A DNA stretch of 64,000 bases from Perkinsus olseni (GCA_013115135.1 JABANP010000089.1:62001-126000), one strand, 5' to 3'. Numbered from the stretch's first letter, positions 34,301 to 44,348 are shown. Program-made: numbers and translations. Notes: generated by a model from the letters alone, not told the origin.

Positions 34301-35070
34301 CTCTCGAGAAACGAGCGCCAATATACTCCCACCAATTCCAGTGTCACCGAGGCAGATGTAATAAGCTCGGGTGCAGAAGTTCAGACGTCGGAGCGCTACT
34401 TTCCTGAGAAGTCGTCATCACGTTCCCTTCTAGCGGCGTTCATTACACCGTCCTGCTTCACCACCGATACTACCGCTGAGGGTGCCGCCTCCCAGAAGGG
34501 ATCCATAGCCTCAAACACTTCTTCCAAATCTGGGTCCTTGACCGCTTGCCCAGGAAGCCCTCCTCTATCCGCCGCGGTCGACGAGGACCCTACGATACAA
34601 CCAACTGTCATTAACCAGCTTCGACCTTGGATACTCTCCTACCGCCGAAAGTCCTAGCAGCGTTCTCAGCATGGGTAAAGTACATATCGCCGCGAGAAGA
34701 ACTTGAGGCCCCATAATGAGCTCCCTGCGACCATCCACCACCGCCGAACACTGAATTACCTACACCGCACAGCTGGTCGCTGGCAGCCCATCTGACCAGT
34801 ACTTACTCCCGGTCCGCTGAAGTTCCTGCCATGCATGCGGGTTCTCTATTACGTAATTGACAAGTCGCCCGATGAGCTCTTGTTTCCTGCCTCCCACGCG
34901 CAGTCGGAAGTGCCTAGTAACAAGTCCAAGATCCACCAGCCCACTCCGATCGTCGAGTACGACTACCGGGCTATGTCCTTTAATTGGTCTATAGTACATT
35001 TACTGAACCATCGTCCATCGGCAGCAGCCACTGCAGGAGATGACTGCTGCCCTGCAGTGTTGGACGACAT
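31332..35070 (-). CDS. PIAS/Siz-type SUMO E3 ligase (SAP, PINIT, SP-RING, SIM)
   Basis: These ligases promote transfer of SUMO from Ubc9 to nuclear proteins. Exon 1 (35070-34967) starts MSSNTAGQQSS and reaches TIDQLKDIA; a 53-nt intron joins it to HFRLRVGGRKQELIGRL, a SAP DNA-binding motif. Near 33.75-33.45 kb a PINIT-like region reads WPYTLEVRINNSEAV and VRRDEPIDITTCLSS. Around 32.70-32.43 kb is the SP-RING: LTCPLSMCPMSMPARGKNC, THMQ, then FDLEMFIGTQPR, NRWKCGVCSRVVRPEDLVVD and GFVLDVIKA, with the expected Cys/His ligands. The C-terminus is basic (RERSRKRRLRK, KKSRRRKRHGQ) and, after a 49-nt intron, ends GGLIDLCDSD, a SUMO-interaction motif as in animal PIAS proteins. Exons between PINIT and SP-RING, and the exon at 34.6-34.4 kb (KDPDLEEVFEAMDPFWEAA), are less certain. 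Confidence 0.88.
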
Positions 35071-35622
35071 CTCGACGGGAGGAAAGGACGAAGAAACTCC
35101 ACAAGAGAAAACTCGAGTGACCAAATGAACTCCTCAGGGAGACTTAATACTGCAGCAACTGGCACCTGGAAGAGTTTTTGAAGACCACTTTCGTGTATAA
35201 TTCGACCCGAACTGCCAGCGCCCTTTGTGCAGAGAGACGCGGCGAGTGTAACATGTTCAGCAATGACGTATAAGGGACCTCGTCACTGCCCAGAGAAAGC
35301 TTCCCTCAAGCGCCGCATGAGTTCCTTCCATCCTCAGCATCGACAAAGCTCACTTTTACTGTGTTGAAAGCGCTATTGAAGCAGAAGGACTGCCAGAATC
35401 GTCCGCCCACAGAGCGACCTGCGGAAATTCAGTTTTTGGCCTGCGCACCAAATCTTGACTCTCTAGCTTCACTTGCATTTCCCTAAATTTGTCAGCGCAA
35501 CATTGAAAGGACTGGTCGTGTATGATTTTACGCAATGAATTCTGTTGAATAGAACGACGTCAAGGCAGCGGCACTAACTAGGAGCCGATACACTCATAGT
35601 TTACTCGTTTATTCTCCGCACG
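35071..35622. other. Divergent intergenic region
   Basis: This ~550 bp lies between the minus-strand PIAS-type gene and the only plus-strand gene, so it should hold both promoters. It is the one divergent gene pair in the window. No TATA-like box or repeat stands out. Confidence 0.45.
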
Positions 35623-35883
35623 ATGGCTCGGCTTTTCCTCGAGAGATTCCTCATCATCTCCGCTATTTTATTACACGGACTGGCCGTACGTGCAGGCGGG
35701 AAGAAGAAAGATCACCGATTGATGAAAGCCTTGAAGAAGCCATTCCACTGCGGCGCAGACGAAGACTCGGGCACCACTGACCCTTGCGTGTGTTACAGGA
35801 GCGAAAAGAAGCATGAACATTGTAGGAAATTGACCAGAGACCTGAAGACATGCTACAAGTGGTGCGAGCCTCGCGATGAGTGA
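35623..35883 (+). CDS. Small secreted cysteine-rich protein
   Basis: An intronless 86-residue frame starts with ATG at 35623. Residues 1-24 form a clear signal peptide (MARLFLERFLIISAILLHG, then AVRAGG as a cleavage region). The mature part is small, lysine-rich and has six cysteines (HCG, PCV, VCY, EHC, TCYKWC), enough for three disulphides. It ends CEPRDE before TGA. No family is recognised. The features fit a secreted peptide of the effector or defensin-like size class, but function cannot be claimed. It is the only well-supported gene on the plus strand here. Confidence 0.7.
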   Translation: MARLFLERFLIISAILLHGLAVRAGGKKKDHRLMKALKKPFHCGADEDSGTTDPCVCYRSEKKHEHCRKLTRDLKTCYKWCEPRDE

Positions 35884-38204
35884 AGATAGCATATTTACAA
35901 GGGTCCTCCTTACTTGCTGTACAATACAGCATCTTAAGAGCAACTGCTGAATAGCAGTGTTGTTTGCCGCATGCGTGTTATCGGGACTCTAGGTGATGTT
36001 GTTTCAGTGTGGCTGTCAATGGTCTACATGGGGCTGTTCACGATCATTCCAGGAGTCCATAGCTGCTAGCGAGGTACCTGGCGGTCTCTGGCGCACAGAC
36101 AGGGGGGTCGTCATTGGGTCAACACTCGCCTTCTCTTTGCTTCGGCTTCTTGACTTCTGCTTCGGAGTAGACGAGTTTCCAGCGAGCAGTGACTGCACGA
36201 GTCCTGCAGTCGCCAATCTTCGGCAATTTTAGCTGCTAAAATTCAGCAACCATTGGTGACGATGCCTTCACCCTGGATTCCTTGCGAAATCTCGAAGGCG
36301 CCATTGATCCCTTTTTTCATCAAGATTAACAACCCTGAGGGATAATGCTGGATCGCCGTCAAACACTTCGAGTCGCCATTTTCCCTTTTTTCTATCATTT
36401 TAACATATCTTTGCTCACGACTCAGAGCCTATTAACTCTTTCACTCCTTTCAGTGTTGAGCCAATAGCATGGGCTGCCCGGAACGATCCGGCGGACTTCC
36501 CTCCATGGTATAACTTATGATGAAGACCGCTAATGCAAGGTATTCGACCACCCACTCGGCTGACCCGGTGGGTGGTCCGAGCGAACAGTTTTAGTCCCCA
36601 GTCTGACATCGTCGACTCGACTGACGATGCGAACAGATTATTCCACCCGGATGTCCTCGACCAACGACCATCGATTAACCGCGATGATCCGAATCTATAT
36701 TTCGATTGATGTGCTACTCCATCGGCTAAACCAATCCGGTTCCATATCAAGGAGTCAAGGCCAGACAACTTGTCTGAGACAAGCAGGAATCGTTCTGATT
36801 CAGAACTTCTGAACGACCTGTGATGAGCACGCTAGTCGTGAGCAATTGATAACATTGATAGCGTCTATCAATATCAACGCCTACTTGTGACCATTCCTGT
36901 GCATTGAAGTCGCTATTTTCCCCTTTCAGGATCGACATTCACGAGTAATGCCGAGACAGTATATCGGATATACCGGATCGGCGTTGAGAACCAAAGTCGC
37001 AATGTTCCTCTTTTCCTCTTCAGAATCGCAAACGCGGGTATTGCAGAGTTCAGGTCACTCTAAGCGTACCACCTTCTTCATCTCCGAATATGAGTACAGG
37101 TCTGCCCCTCTTGCAAGAAACGCCATCGCGAACTTGCAGAAGATTTTTGAGGAGAGAATAATCAGGCGCCTTACCTGCCAGCGGGTGCTACTAGCGTGCT
37201 ACCGTGCTAGAGTCTAGCAGCTAGACTGATGGTGTCAATGACGGAGAGGTCTGCAGATCAGTCAAGTATCTTCCGGATGTCACAGATGTGGACCTGGATG
37301 CTGAGTCGAGTGGCGACGAATCGGGTGAACAATCTGACCGACTTACATATACTGAGTATATTGGAGTCTCCAATTTGGAGATGCACCCGTTGAACGCCAA
37401 ATCGCATTAATCACGATGTGATAAACGCGAAAAACGCGAAGTGATGATCGACTTTATCACATCGCGAAAAAACGCCATTGAAAACCGCCTTTTCGCGAAA
37501 ATCACGAATCGTATATCGCGTTATATCACGTTATGTGATATATCGCGTTATCGCGTTCCATTCACAGCCGAGGCCTGGTGGTAATTGTGGTTTTCGCATA
37601 TATCGTATGTATGATATATGCTACTTTCGCGGCTCGAACCTGGATCGTTCTCGTGGAAGGCTTGAATCTTCCCCAACTCGCCAGCTCCACCTCTTCCATA
37701 CGCGAATCGCGATCCGGAAAGGTACTACCTTCAAGGACCTTGAATCAAGGTAGTACGTGCCGCACGTACTACCTTTCGCACGCAACGTGCGAAAGAAGGG
37801 TGAATGAACAATACCTGCACAGCAAAGATACTAGCAAATTGAACAGTAGTCAATTCAAAACCAAACAATCGTAAAAGTATTCGCCATCTCAAGTACAACG
37901 ACCAGCTCCGGTTGATCCCCCCATAAAAGGTCACCGGCTAGGCCTGTCCTGAATGCTGCCGAGAACGCCTTTAACCGCCGCCATGCTTCGATCCGCAGTG
38001 TTGTGGAGCGAGCGTTCGGATTTCTGAAACGTTTTGATATTCTCTACACGAAGTCACTCCGGAGGTGCAGGAGCAGGCTGAAGAGGAGGGGTGGGCTGCC
38101 TGTAACACACATGGAGACGACGTCACCGTGACGCCAGTGTCTCTCTGTCCCCGTTGTCCCCCTTCTGTCTCCTTTGCAACCTACGCCATTTATAGGATCC
38201 CCTC
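35884..38204. other. Gene-poor region rich in short palindromes
   Basis: No protein-coding exon is convincing. Palindromes include 36,228-36,246 (AATTTTAG/CTAAAATT), about 36,549-36,576 (GACCACCCAC/GTGGGTGGTC), a field of TATCGCG-containing inverted repeats at 37,405-37,560, and consecutive hairpins at 37,744-37,795 (AAGGTAGTACGTGC/GCACGTACTACCTT, then CTTTCGCACG/CGTGCGAAAG). Confidence 0.6.
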
Positions 38205-38334
38205 TGTTGTGCCATTCGGGTGTATCAGGTGACATAGGACTCAACACACAGGAAGAGACGGACTAAATCATCTAAAGTCATCTAAATCCATGGAGGAAGT
38301 GTCTCGTTCGAGCACAGCGGAGCGAAGCGCATCA
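38205..38334 (-). repeat. 3' LTR of the TRIM-like element
   Basis: 130 bp, TG...CA bounded, one mismatch to the partner at 38924-39053. It is preceded on the minus strand by the polypurine tract at 38348-38335 and flanked outside by the CCCTC target duplication. Confidence 0.85.
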
Positions 38335-38561
38335 TCTTCCCCCCTTTTCGGAGATAGAATACGATACGTCAACAGGTCCACTGACGCTGAGTGGTGCAAG
38401 AGGGACATTCCGGACAACATAGACAAATAACAAGATGTGGATAGGTCAGTAGTAGTGTTCAAGTTAGCAGAAAGACAGATAGAGCCAGCTTTGCCTAGGA
38501 ATAAGGTCGTGCAGTAAAGTCTGGAGGTGCAAAGAGTAGAGAAGCTATCTTCGTACCATCG

Positions 38562-38966
38562 TCAGACCATCTTCGTGTCTAGTATAAGGCTATTTGCCTG
38601 AGATGGGGAGCCTCCCCAGGGGAGGTTGGGTAGTTGTCCTAGCTCTCGAAGTCGTTGCCCAAGGTCAGAGCCGTCGTCTGTAGTCGCTAGACGTCCGCAG
38701 GGCCCACTCAGTAGAGCCGTTCTGGGAGAAGCTGTGCCTTGAGATGCTTGAGAGGTGGACGGGTTACAAGTAGAGCAGTAGGGGCAGTAAATGTGGCTGT
38801 AGGAGGCTCGATCAGCGAGGGAGATCGGGTCCACTCCAAGTTTAGCCTTGAGTTCCTCGTGGTTGACAACGCGGAGGTGCTCAGCAGTCGATAGACCCGG
38901 GAGGCCAAGAGGGATCTCCACCATGTTGTGCCATTCGGGTGTAGCAGGTGACATAGGACTCAACAC
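38562..38966 (-). CDS. Short internal ORF of the TRIM-like element
   Basis: The frame begins in the 5' LTR (MLSPMSPATPEWHN) and continues through the internal region for 134 codons. It includes NHEELKAKLGVDPISL and a CPYCSTC cluster. It has no recognisable enzyme domain and could be a remnant of a gag gene or a fortuitous frame. Expression is not supported by any other evidence. Confidence 0.35.
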   Translation of the reverse strand: MLSPMSPATPEWHNMVEIPLGLPGLSTAEHLRVVNHEELKAKLGVDPISLADRASYSHIYCPYCSTCNPSTSQASQGTASPRTALLSGPCGRLATTDDGSDLGQRLRELGQLPNLPWGGSPSQANSLILDTKMV

Positions 38967-39053
38967 ACAGGAAGAGACGGACTAAATCATCTAAAGTCAT
39001 CTAAATCCATGGAGGAAGTGTCTCGTTCGAGCACAGCGGAGCGAAGCGCATCA
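38924..39053 (-). repeat. 5' LTR of the TRIM-like element
   Basis: 130 bp, TG...CA bounded. Followed on the minus strand by the TGGTGGAGATCCC primer-binding-site candidate starting at 38923. Near-identity to the other LTR implies recent insertion. Confidence 0.85.
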
Positions 39054-39261
39054 CCCTCAGTCATTTCTCCGCTAATTGCACTTGTTTGCCTTAGCCCTGT
39101 AGTCACCGTGACACCGCTGCATGGAGCAGCTGCGGCGGTACAGTGACGAGCCTCGTCACTCAGGACGCTGTCCCTACATGGGAGCGTCACAATCAATCAA
39201 CTTTATTGGAACTTTTTACACCCATCTCTCCTTTGATTAATGTCATCCCCCTTCGAATCGG

Positions 39262-39312
39262 TTGTGAACACAACCAGGTATCGAAGGCTTCGATACCTGG
39301 TTGTGTTCACAA
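39262..39312. repeat. Perfect 51-bp palindrome
   Basis: Twenty-five-base arms are exact reverse complements around a single central G. The left arm starts TTGTGAACACAACC and the right arm ends GGTTGTGTTCACAA. No known site is recognised. Confidence 0.9.
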
Positions 39313-41219
39313 AGTACCTTGAGATTCGAGAATGGTCTGAAGGTTACACTGCCTCCCAGGCCAGTGTGTGCGTGCCGAATCCTGGTGAATCTAGACTTTC
39401 TGTATCATGAAACCTCTAACTACGGGGATTGGGAGTCGGGGCGGTGGCCGCGACGGACCTGCAGGCGGTGGGGACGACAAGGGGTTACGCCGAATGCCCT
39501 TCCTGTGGCCTTGCGCCAACAGTTCCTGCGTTTGGCTGCCCACAGCGGGTACACAACCCGTACGCGTGTAGCTGGGCTGGCCGCTACTAGCGGACAGATA
39601 TAGGAGTAGCCCCCTAACACCTTTCTGAGAAAGGCTTTCTCTTTTTCGCTCCCAAGTTGGGAGTCCCAACCGGTTGAGTTTATCTGAGTTCGGGTGTGAC
39701 CTGATTACGATATCGCAGAACGCGATATGACATCGCGCAAAGCTCCGTGATGTGTTAATCGTGAATGCGTTTTACGCGGTTTTTTTTTCTCGCGATTTTG
39801 GATACTAACACGAGACCCATTCCGAAATACGCATTCTACTATAGGACTATCACCGTACGACGAGATAGAACTGTGACAGCCACTGAGTAACTAGTAGTAC
39901 GTCTCGCGAGTCGTCTGCTTTGACCTCGTAGAGACGTGTTTCTAGCCGTTATTCATTCCTCAGCGTCATCCTCAACGTTATCCTCAGCACGGGCGTTCTG
40001 TGCGACGTTTCGGAGAGGCCCTCCTTGGGCAAATACCTTACAAAGTTTATCACACCGTCGCGAAGAATACAGGACCTCCTACTGACCCCCCTAGAGGTAC
40101 ATAACCCTGACCATCATTTTGACCTGCAAGGGAAGACGAATATTCAAAAGGACGTACCATTCAGTTGAATTTCCTACCCGCTGCAGCAGGTCATATTTTC
40201 TTGACGTAGATGAATGTGAGTACCACCCTGGGTCCTTTCCCATGTACATCATAGTAATTTTGCACCGAGTTACTCAGTCCGGGTAGGCTGGGGCTCTTCC
40301 AGGAGGATTCATACGCCGCCCCTAGCTCCTTTTTGTTGTCTCAGACAGCTTGTCTGTTAGATTTTTCCTGAAAGGGTAGAAACAGGGAGCTGAAAAGAGT
40401 CCCTTAGAGTTCCCTGAGGGAACTTCCCTCTCCTAGCCAGTTCGGTCATACCATCTCGAGCATCTGGGAACCTTCCCTTGCAAGCACTGATCGCTCCTTG
40501 GTGGGCATCGTGAACGCATAATTTCACGGCATCCGCCAGCGAGCTCTACGAACTTCGACGAGGTTGCTTCGTATCACGAAGGCCGGTCACAGAGAAACGG
40601 CAATGATGTGCTTACAACCTGAATTCGAATGTACTCAGTATTCGGAGATAGCTGACGGTCTCAATGAGTTTGCCCTGGGTCCTCAATATCTGGCCGGCGC
40701 AAATCAGCGAAAGAGATGGAGCTCATCGGAAAGAAGGTCCGCCTGGAGAACAAAGGCCTCAGTCGACGAGTCCACTCACTGAGGCGGTTCGGGCTAACTT
40801 AGGCGCAGTCGCTCAGTGCCCTGTTCCGCCAGTAGAAATCTGAGATGATGTCGAATAACACCTTGAAACATCAGGGACCTTGGGCTGACAGCCTGAGGTC
40901 GAGCTGCCTTCTGCGTTGTCTGTTGATAGTCTACAAAGCGCAATTTGTGGGCCTCTATCGACCCGGGCCACAATACTCGCGCGTCCGGCCAATCCCATTT
41001 TTTGGGCCACTAATTTCCCTTCTCTTGCCAATTGCGCAATTACGATTCCCATATGGTCTAGCGCCTCAACGTGGTGCGGGAGTGATACTCACTCGGAGTA
41101 TGTGAAGCTAGACCGGCTATGCCGAACTCTACGATCACCCAACGGGCGGTGACCGGTACAAGGGTAATGATAACTCGTATGCTCACACTGACCGCAGGCT
41201 GCATGATCGTGGGTTAACA

Positions 41220-41320
41220 GTGGCAATCCTCGAGTATCGCAGCTGAACCCGTCATTCTTGAGCGAAATATCCGTGGCAATCCTAGAGAATCACTGCTGAA
41301 CCCGTCATATCCGAGATTTG
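41220..41320. repeat. Two tandem 53-bp units
   Basis: Both units start GTGGCAATCCT and contain GCTGAACCCGTCAT, with several substitutions between them. A third partial copy (TGGCAATCAT) follows at about 41,319. Confidence 0.75.
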
Positions 41321-41599
41321 GCAATCATCAGTGGGGAGAACTGGGTGTCTACGTTTCTAGATGTGCACATTTCTCTGAATTGAATTTCCAAAAGCTGATT
41401 CAGGAGACTTGCCACGGTGGAAATTCCACCCTCGCAAAGCCGCCACTTTTGTGAACTGAGAGATGCTCAAGCCGCCCTCGGTCGACGCAACTATAACATA
41501 CTACCTTGCACGGTGGAGATCATTTCCAAGTGTTGCCGTTGGCCGGTGCTGTTACAGCACTGCTGTAGCCACCAAGGACCTCGTCGCAGTTCACAGCGT

Positions 41600-42136
41600 T
41601 CACCGAGTTAAAGATGGAGCGTGAAGCTTCAGTTGTGCCGCTATCATAGCGGCGCTATGTCGTTGGCAATATCCCAGTCTATTCCTAGCCGCAGACTGGC
41701 AAGCAGGGTGACGACACCGTCGCCCTCCGCCGTGTGCGATGCAGTACCTGATCACAGAGAGGCTTGCGTAGAATAGTGACCAGCAGCTTCTCATCCAAAG
41801 CCACTTCACCTGGCTATGCCATCGGGGGATCTGCTACGAGCGAGTTTGGCACAGTCCAGCACCTCGCAGATTGAATGCCTGCGAGCTCCTGACGAAAAGG
41901 TACCCATAACCACAAATGCTCATTTCGCCGCCGCCATCACATATACCATCTCCTTCATCGAGGGGTGCTTCATCTAATTCGTCGCTCCCGGACTCTTTGC
42001 CTTCAGACTCGCCTTCGTATTCTTCCCGATCCGACGCATCGGAGTCGGAATCTTCGCCAGCAGATTCCTGGGAGGTTCCGTCGGGATTGGTTCTGTTTCC
42101 CAGGCAACTTTCCTCGGAAGTCTCACTTGCTCCCAT
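41600..42136 (-). CDS. Zinc-finger protein with HGGG-type Cys/His motif
   Basis: ATG at 42136 opens an acidic, serine-rich N-terminus (SESAGEDSDSDASDREE-like composition, with repeated Glu/Asp/Ser). After a probable intron near 41.85-41.75 kb the C-terminal exon reads YCIAHGGGRRCRHPACQ and NRLGYCQRHSAAM, ending at 41600. The CxxHGGGxRCxxxxC...CxxH pattern is a zinc-binding repeat known in arrays in oomycete and other protist proteins and in plant WRKY-linked proteins. Only one unit is present. DNA or protein binding is possible; no function is shown. The splice junction is inferred from frame change only. Confidence 0.5.
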
Positions 42137-43063
42137 CGTGAGGACGAGCCGGATCCGGAGAGAAGACGGGGCCTTTTATTATCCTCATAGAATGACTGGA
42201 GCTACGTGGTAGCTCCAATCATATTCCTTCAGGGTGGTGCCTGAAGGTTAAAACCTTTTAAAAAAAGGTTATTGATCATCAATAGCCATCAGTAGTTGAT
42301 GATCTACCACGAAAAGATATTCTAAGTATCACCATCGTCAAAAAGTCTCGTCAAAGATATCTAACGTTAAGTGAAGGACGGTATAAAGAAGCAAGTGCAA
42401 GAAGCATCTATCCTGAGGATAGTATCCTCCCCACTGGTCAACGGCGCCTTGACTTATGCTGATATTGCGTCTGCCACTGACAAGATTCCCAAGTACTCGG
42501 TATACGATCCATGGCTGAAGGTCTTGACTCGAAACTCTTGAGCTACAAGGTGCAGGTGCAGTCTGACTCATCAACTCAATCGCTCCTTTCCGGGGAATTA
42601 TCAGTAATAGTCTTATTCTCATTACAACCGAAAAGATAGAAAATAGCTGACTTGTATAAGATACAAAACAGATAAACTTGTATCAGCTTTTAAAGCCAGT
42701 CCTCCATGAACATCTTACTAATCGCCGCCACCTCATGAATACTATCTACACCGATGCACACAACGACATACGTAGGGCATCAGTCATCATCCTTATTACG
42801 AGACTGTGAACATCTGCCCGTATCAGAACATGCCTTTCTTGGCCACATAACTCATGCTTTTCTGGCTCGTATTTGTTTTGATTTTCCCACTCTTTTATGA
42901 GTTCTAAACTTTCGCGCACCAGGCCTCCTCCGCGTAGCAGTTCTTCGATACCTAAGGCTGTGTATACAGGCCGGTATAGTACACCGGACGCTCTTCCGAC
43001 CGGCCTTAGTATACCGGGTATACTAAGGCCGGTGGGAAGAGCGTCTTTCTAATAGCTATCCAC
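42137..43063. other. Hairpin cluster and near-perfect 59-bp palindrome
   Basis: Between 42,190 and 42,305 four hairpins follow each other (GGAGCTAC/GTAGCTCC; CCTTCAGG/CCTGAAGG; AACCTTTT/AAAAGGTT; GATCATCAA/TTGATGATC). At 42987-43045 a palindrome has 29-bp arms with one mismatch (left arm starts GACGCTCTTCC). No exon recognised, apart from a possible continuation of the gene upstream. Confidence 0.6.
42987..43045. repeat. Near-perfect 59-bp palindrome
   Basis: Arms of about 29 bp match with one mismatch around a one-base centre within TATACCGGGTATA. Partial copies of the inner word (CCGGTATAGTACACCGG) lie just to the left at 42,971. Confidence 0.85.
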
Positions 43064-44348
43064 TTACCTTTCATTCTTCCCTATCGAGGGATGATGTCTC
43101 CTGACCGGAGTCCTGACTCGATATCGCCTGTCACGTCGTTCGCGCCAAAACTTCTGAATTTTGCACGCGGCCATGCGGCGCTTCTGATACCTACCATGGG
43201 CATCATCGAGAGACAAATGCCGGGACAGAGAGGAAACTCTCACACAGACGGCAATAAACGGCTCCGGATGAACTTGATGATAGCGGCGAGGCGGATAAAA
43301 TGAAGGTAGAACCATTTATGGTAGTTCTTTCGTCGCCGCCATATCATGAGAAGTCGGCCCCCAGTCTAGAAAAGCACCATCAGGAGCCGACTCTGACGCT
43401 GGCAGTACATACGCGGAGGTAGCATTGCTGACGGTATATCCTTTTCCACATGATGGATTTCGCCATCGCCTGCGCCACCCCGTTCCGCTTGGCCAAGTCG
43501 GAATCAATAGCCCCCTGACATCACTGTAGATGCGGCACCAACACCTCAGCTGGGCGTCTCACAAGGAGGGAGTCCACAGGCTCCACACTCTGGGGCCGGA
43601 AGAAGACCTTCGAAGTTCCCAGGGCGAACTCCTTCCCTTTTGAATACTCCCGCCCAGAAGAATGCTCCTCTTCGGCCACTATCTGAGAAGTGCAGGCGTA
43701 GCCGCACCAGACTGTTCTGTTTAGCGCAAAGCGGCGAGTGCCGCCACATCAGAACGTGGGCGAAGCATTCGGGCTACCTCCTGATGCCCAGCATCTGTTC
43801 CACGAAGAGCCTCGCGCCAGCGCCTCTGCCAGGTCGCATGAGCAACCCCAGGATATGCTCGGATAGCATTGACTCTCAGCGGAAGCTCAGCGGACGAGAC
43901 GCATGCCGCCGTACTGGCCGTCGCACCTGACCAGAGCAGACCTGGTCTGCCAGACCAGCTAGTGACCCAACTCAAGGACAAGATACCGAGCAATAAAGCC
44001 GTCGACCGGCCAGCCTATGAGACAGCCGGGGACAGGCGGATGAGATTCTCACTTACAGAGGGTCCAGACGATGGTCACACTAGTAGCCGTCCGGAGGTGG
44101 TCCTCGGCCTGAATCGTGAAGTCTCCCCGAAGGCTACCCGAGGCAAACGTCTCGATATCAGACCATTCGCCAGGGGTAGTGCAGGCAAGTGGACAAGGGT
44201 AGCTAGCGAGCGTGGTGTTCTGTAGGCAGGAACTGTGGGCTCGGACTCGAACACGATAATAGTTACTGGGAGTCACGTGGCTGTGGATCACGTAGGATGG
44301 ATCTGAAATGATGGAAAAGCTCGAAATCTTCCACCTCTGTGGTAGCAA
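43064..44348 (-). CDS. Exons of a gene with FN3-like and IQ-motif segments (uncertain)
   Basis: The minus frame 44348-44049 contains YYRVRVRAHSSCL and GEWSDIETFASGSLRGDF, resembling strands of a fibronectin type III domain. Near 43,170 another frame has MAACKIQKFWRERRDRRYRV, which fits a calmodulin-binding IQ motif, and its exon ends at a strong donor (AG|GTAAGTGGA). Frames between them (ALRGTDAGHQEVARML, ankyrin-like) are also plausible. Whether these belong to one gene is not established. No start or stop is fixed. Confidence 0.35.

Larger units (their letters stand above)
38205..39053 (-). mobile_element. Miniature LTR retrotransposon (TRIM-like)
   Basis: Two 130-bp direct repeats (38205-38334 and 38924-39053) differ at one base, start TGTTG and end CATCA, and flank 589 bp. 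The flanks carry an identical 5-bp duplication CCCTC (38200-38204 and 39054-39058). Read on the minus strand, the internal part starts TGGTGGAGATCCC directly after the 5' LTR, as a tRNA primer-binding site should. It ends with the polypurine tract AAAAGGGGGGAAGA directly before the 3' LTR. No RT or integrase is present. A 134-codon frame (38966-38562) starts in the 5' LTR. Size and structure match TRIM elements, which move using enzymes from other elements. Confidence 0.85.
39054..41599. other. Gene-poor region with palindromes and short tandem repeats
   Basis: Notable items are a perfect 51-bp palindrome at 39262-39312, a CGCGAT...ATCGCG hairpin near 39,722-39,740, a GTTCCCT/GGGAAC hairpin near 40,410, and two tandem 53-bp units at 41220-41320. 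No exon is convincing on either strand. Confidence 0.55.

Noticed and set aside
39301..39603. Plus-strand 100-codon frame with HSGYTTRTRVAGL, considered as a recombinase fragment.
   Set aside because: No catalytic motif or family pattern could be recognised.
36228..43045. CRISPR array or prokaryotic attachment sites, because of repeated palindromes.
   Set aside because: The palindromes differ in sequence, have no regular spacers and sit in a eukaryotic genome with introns.
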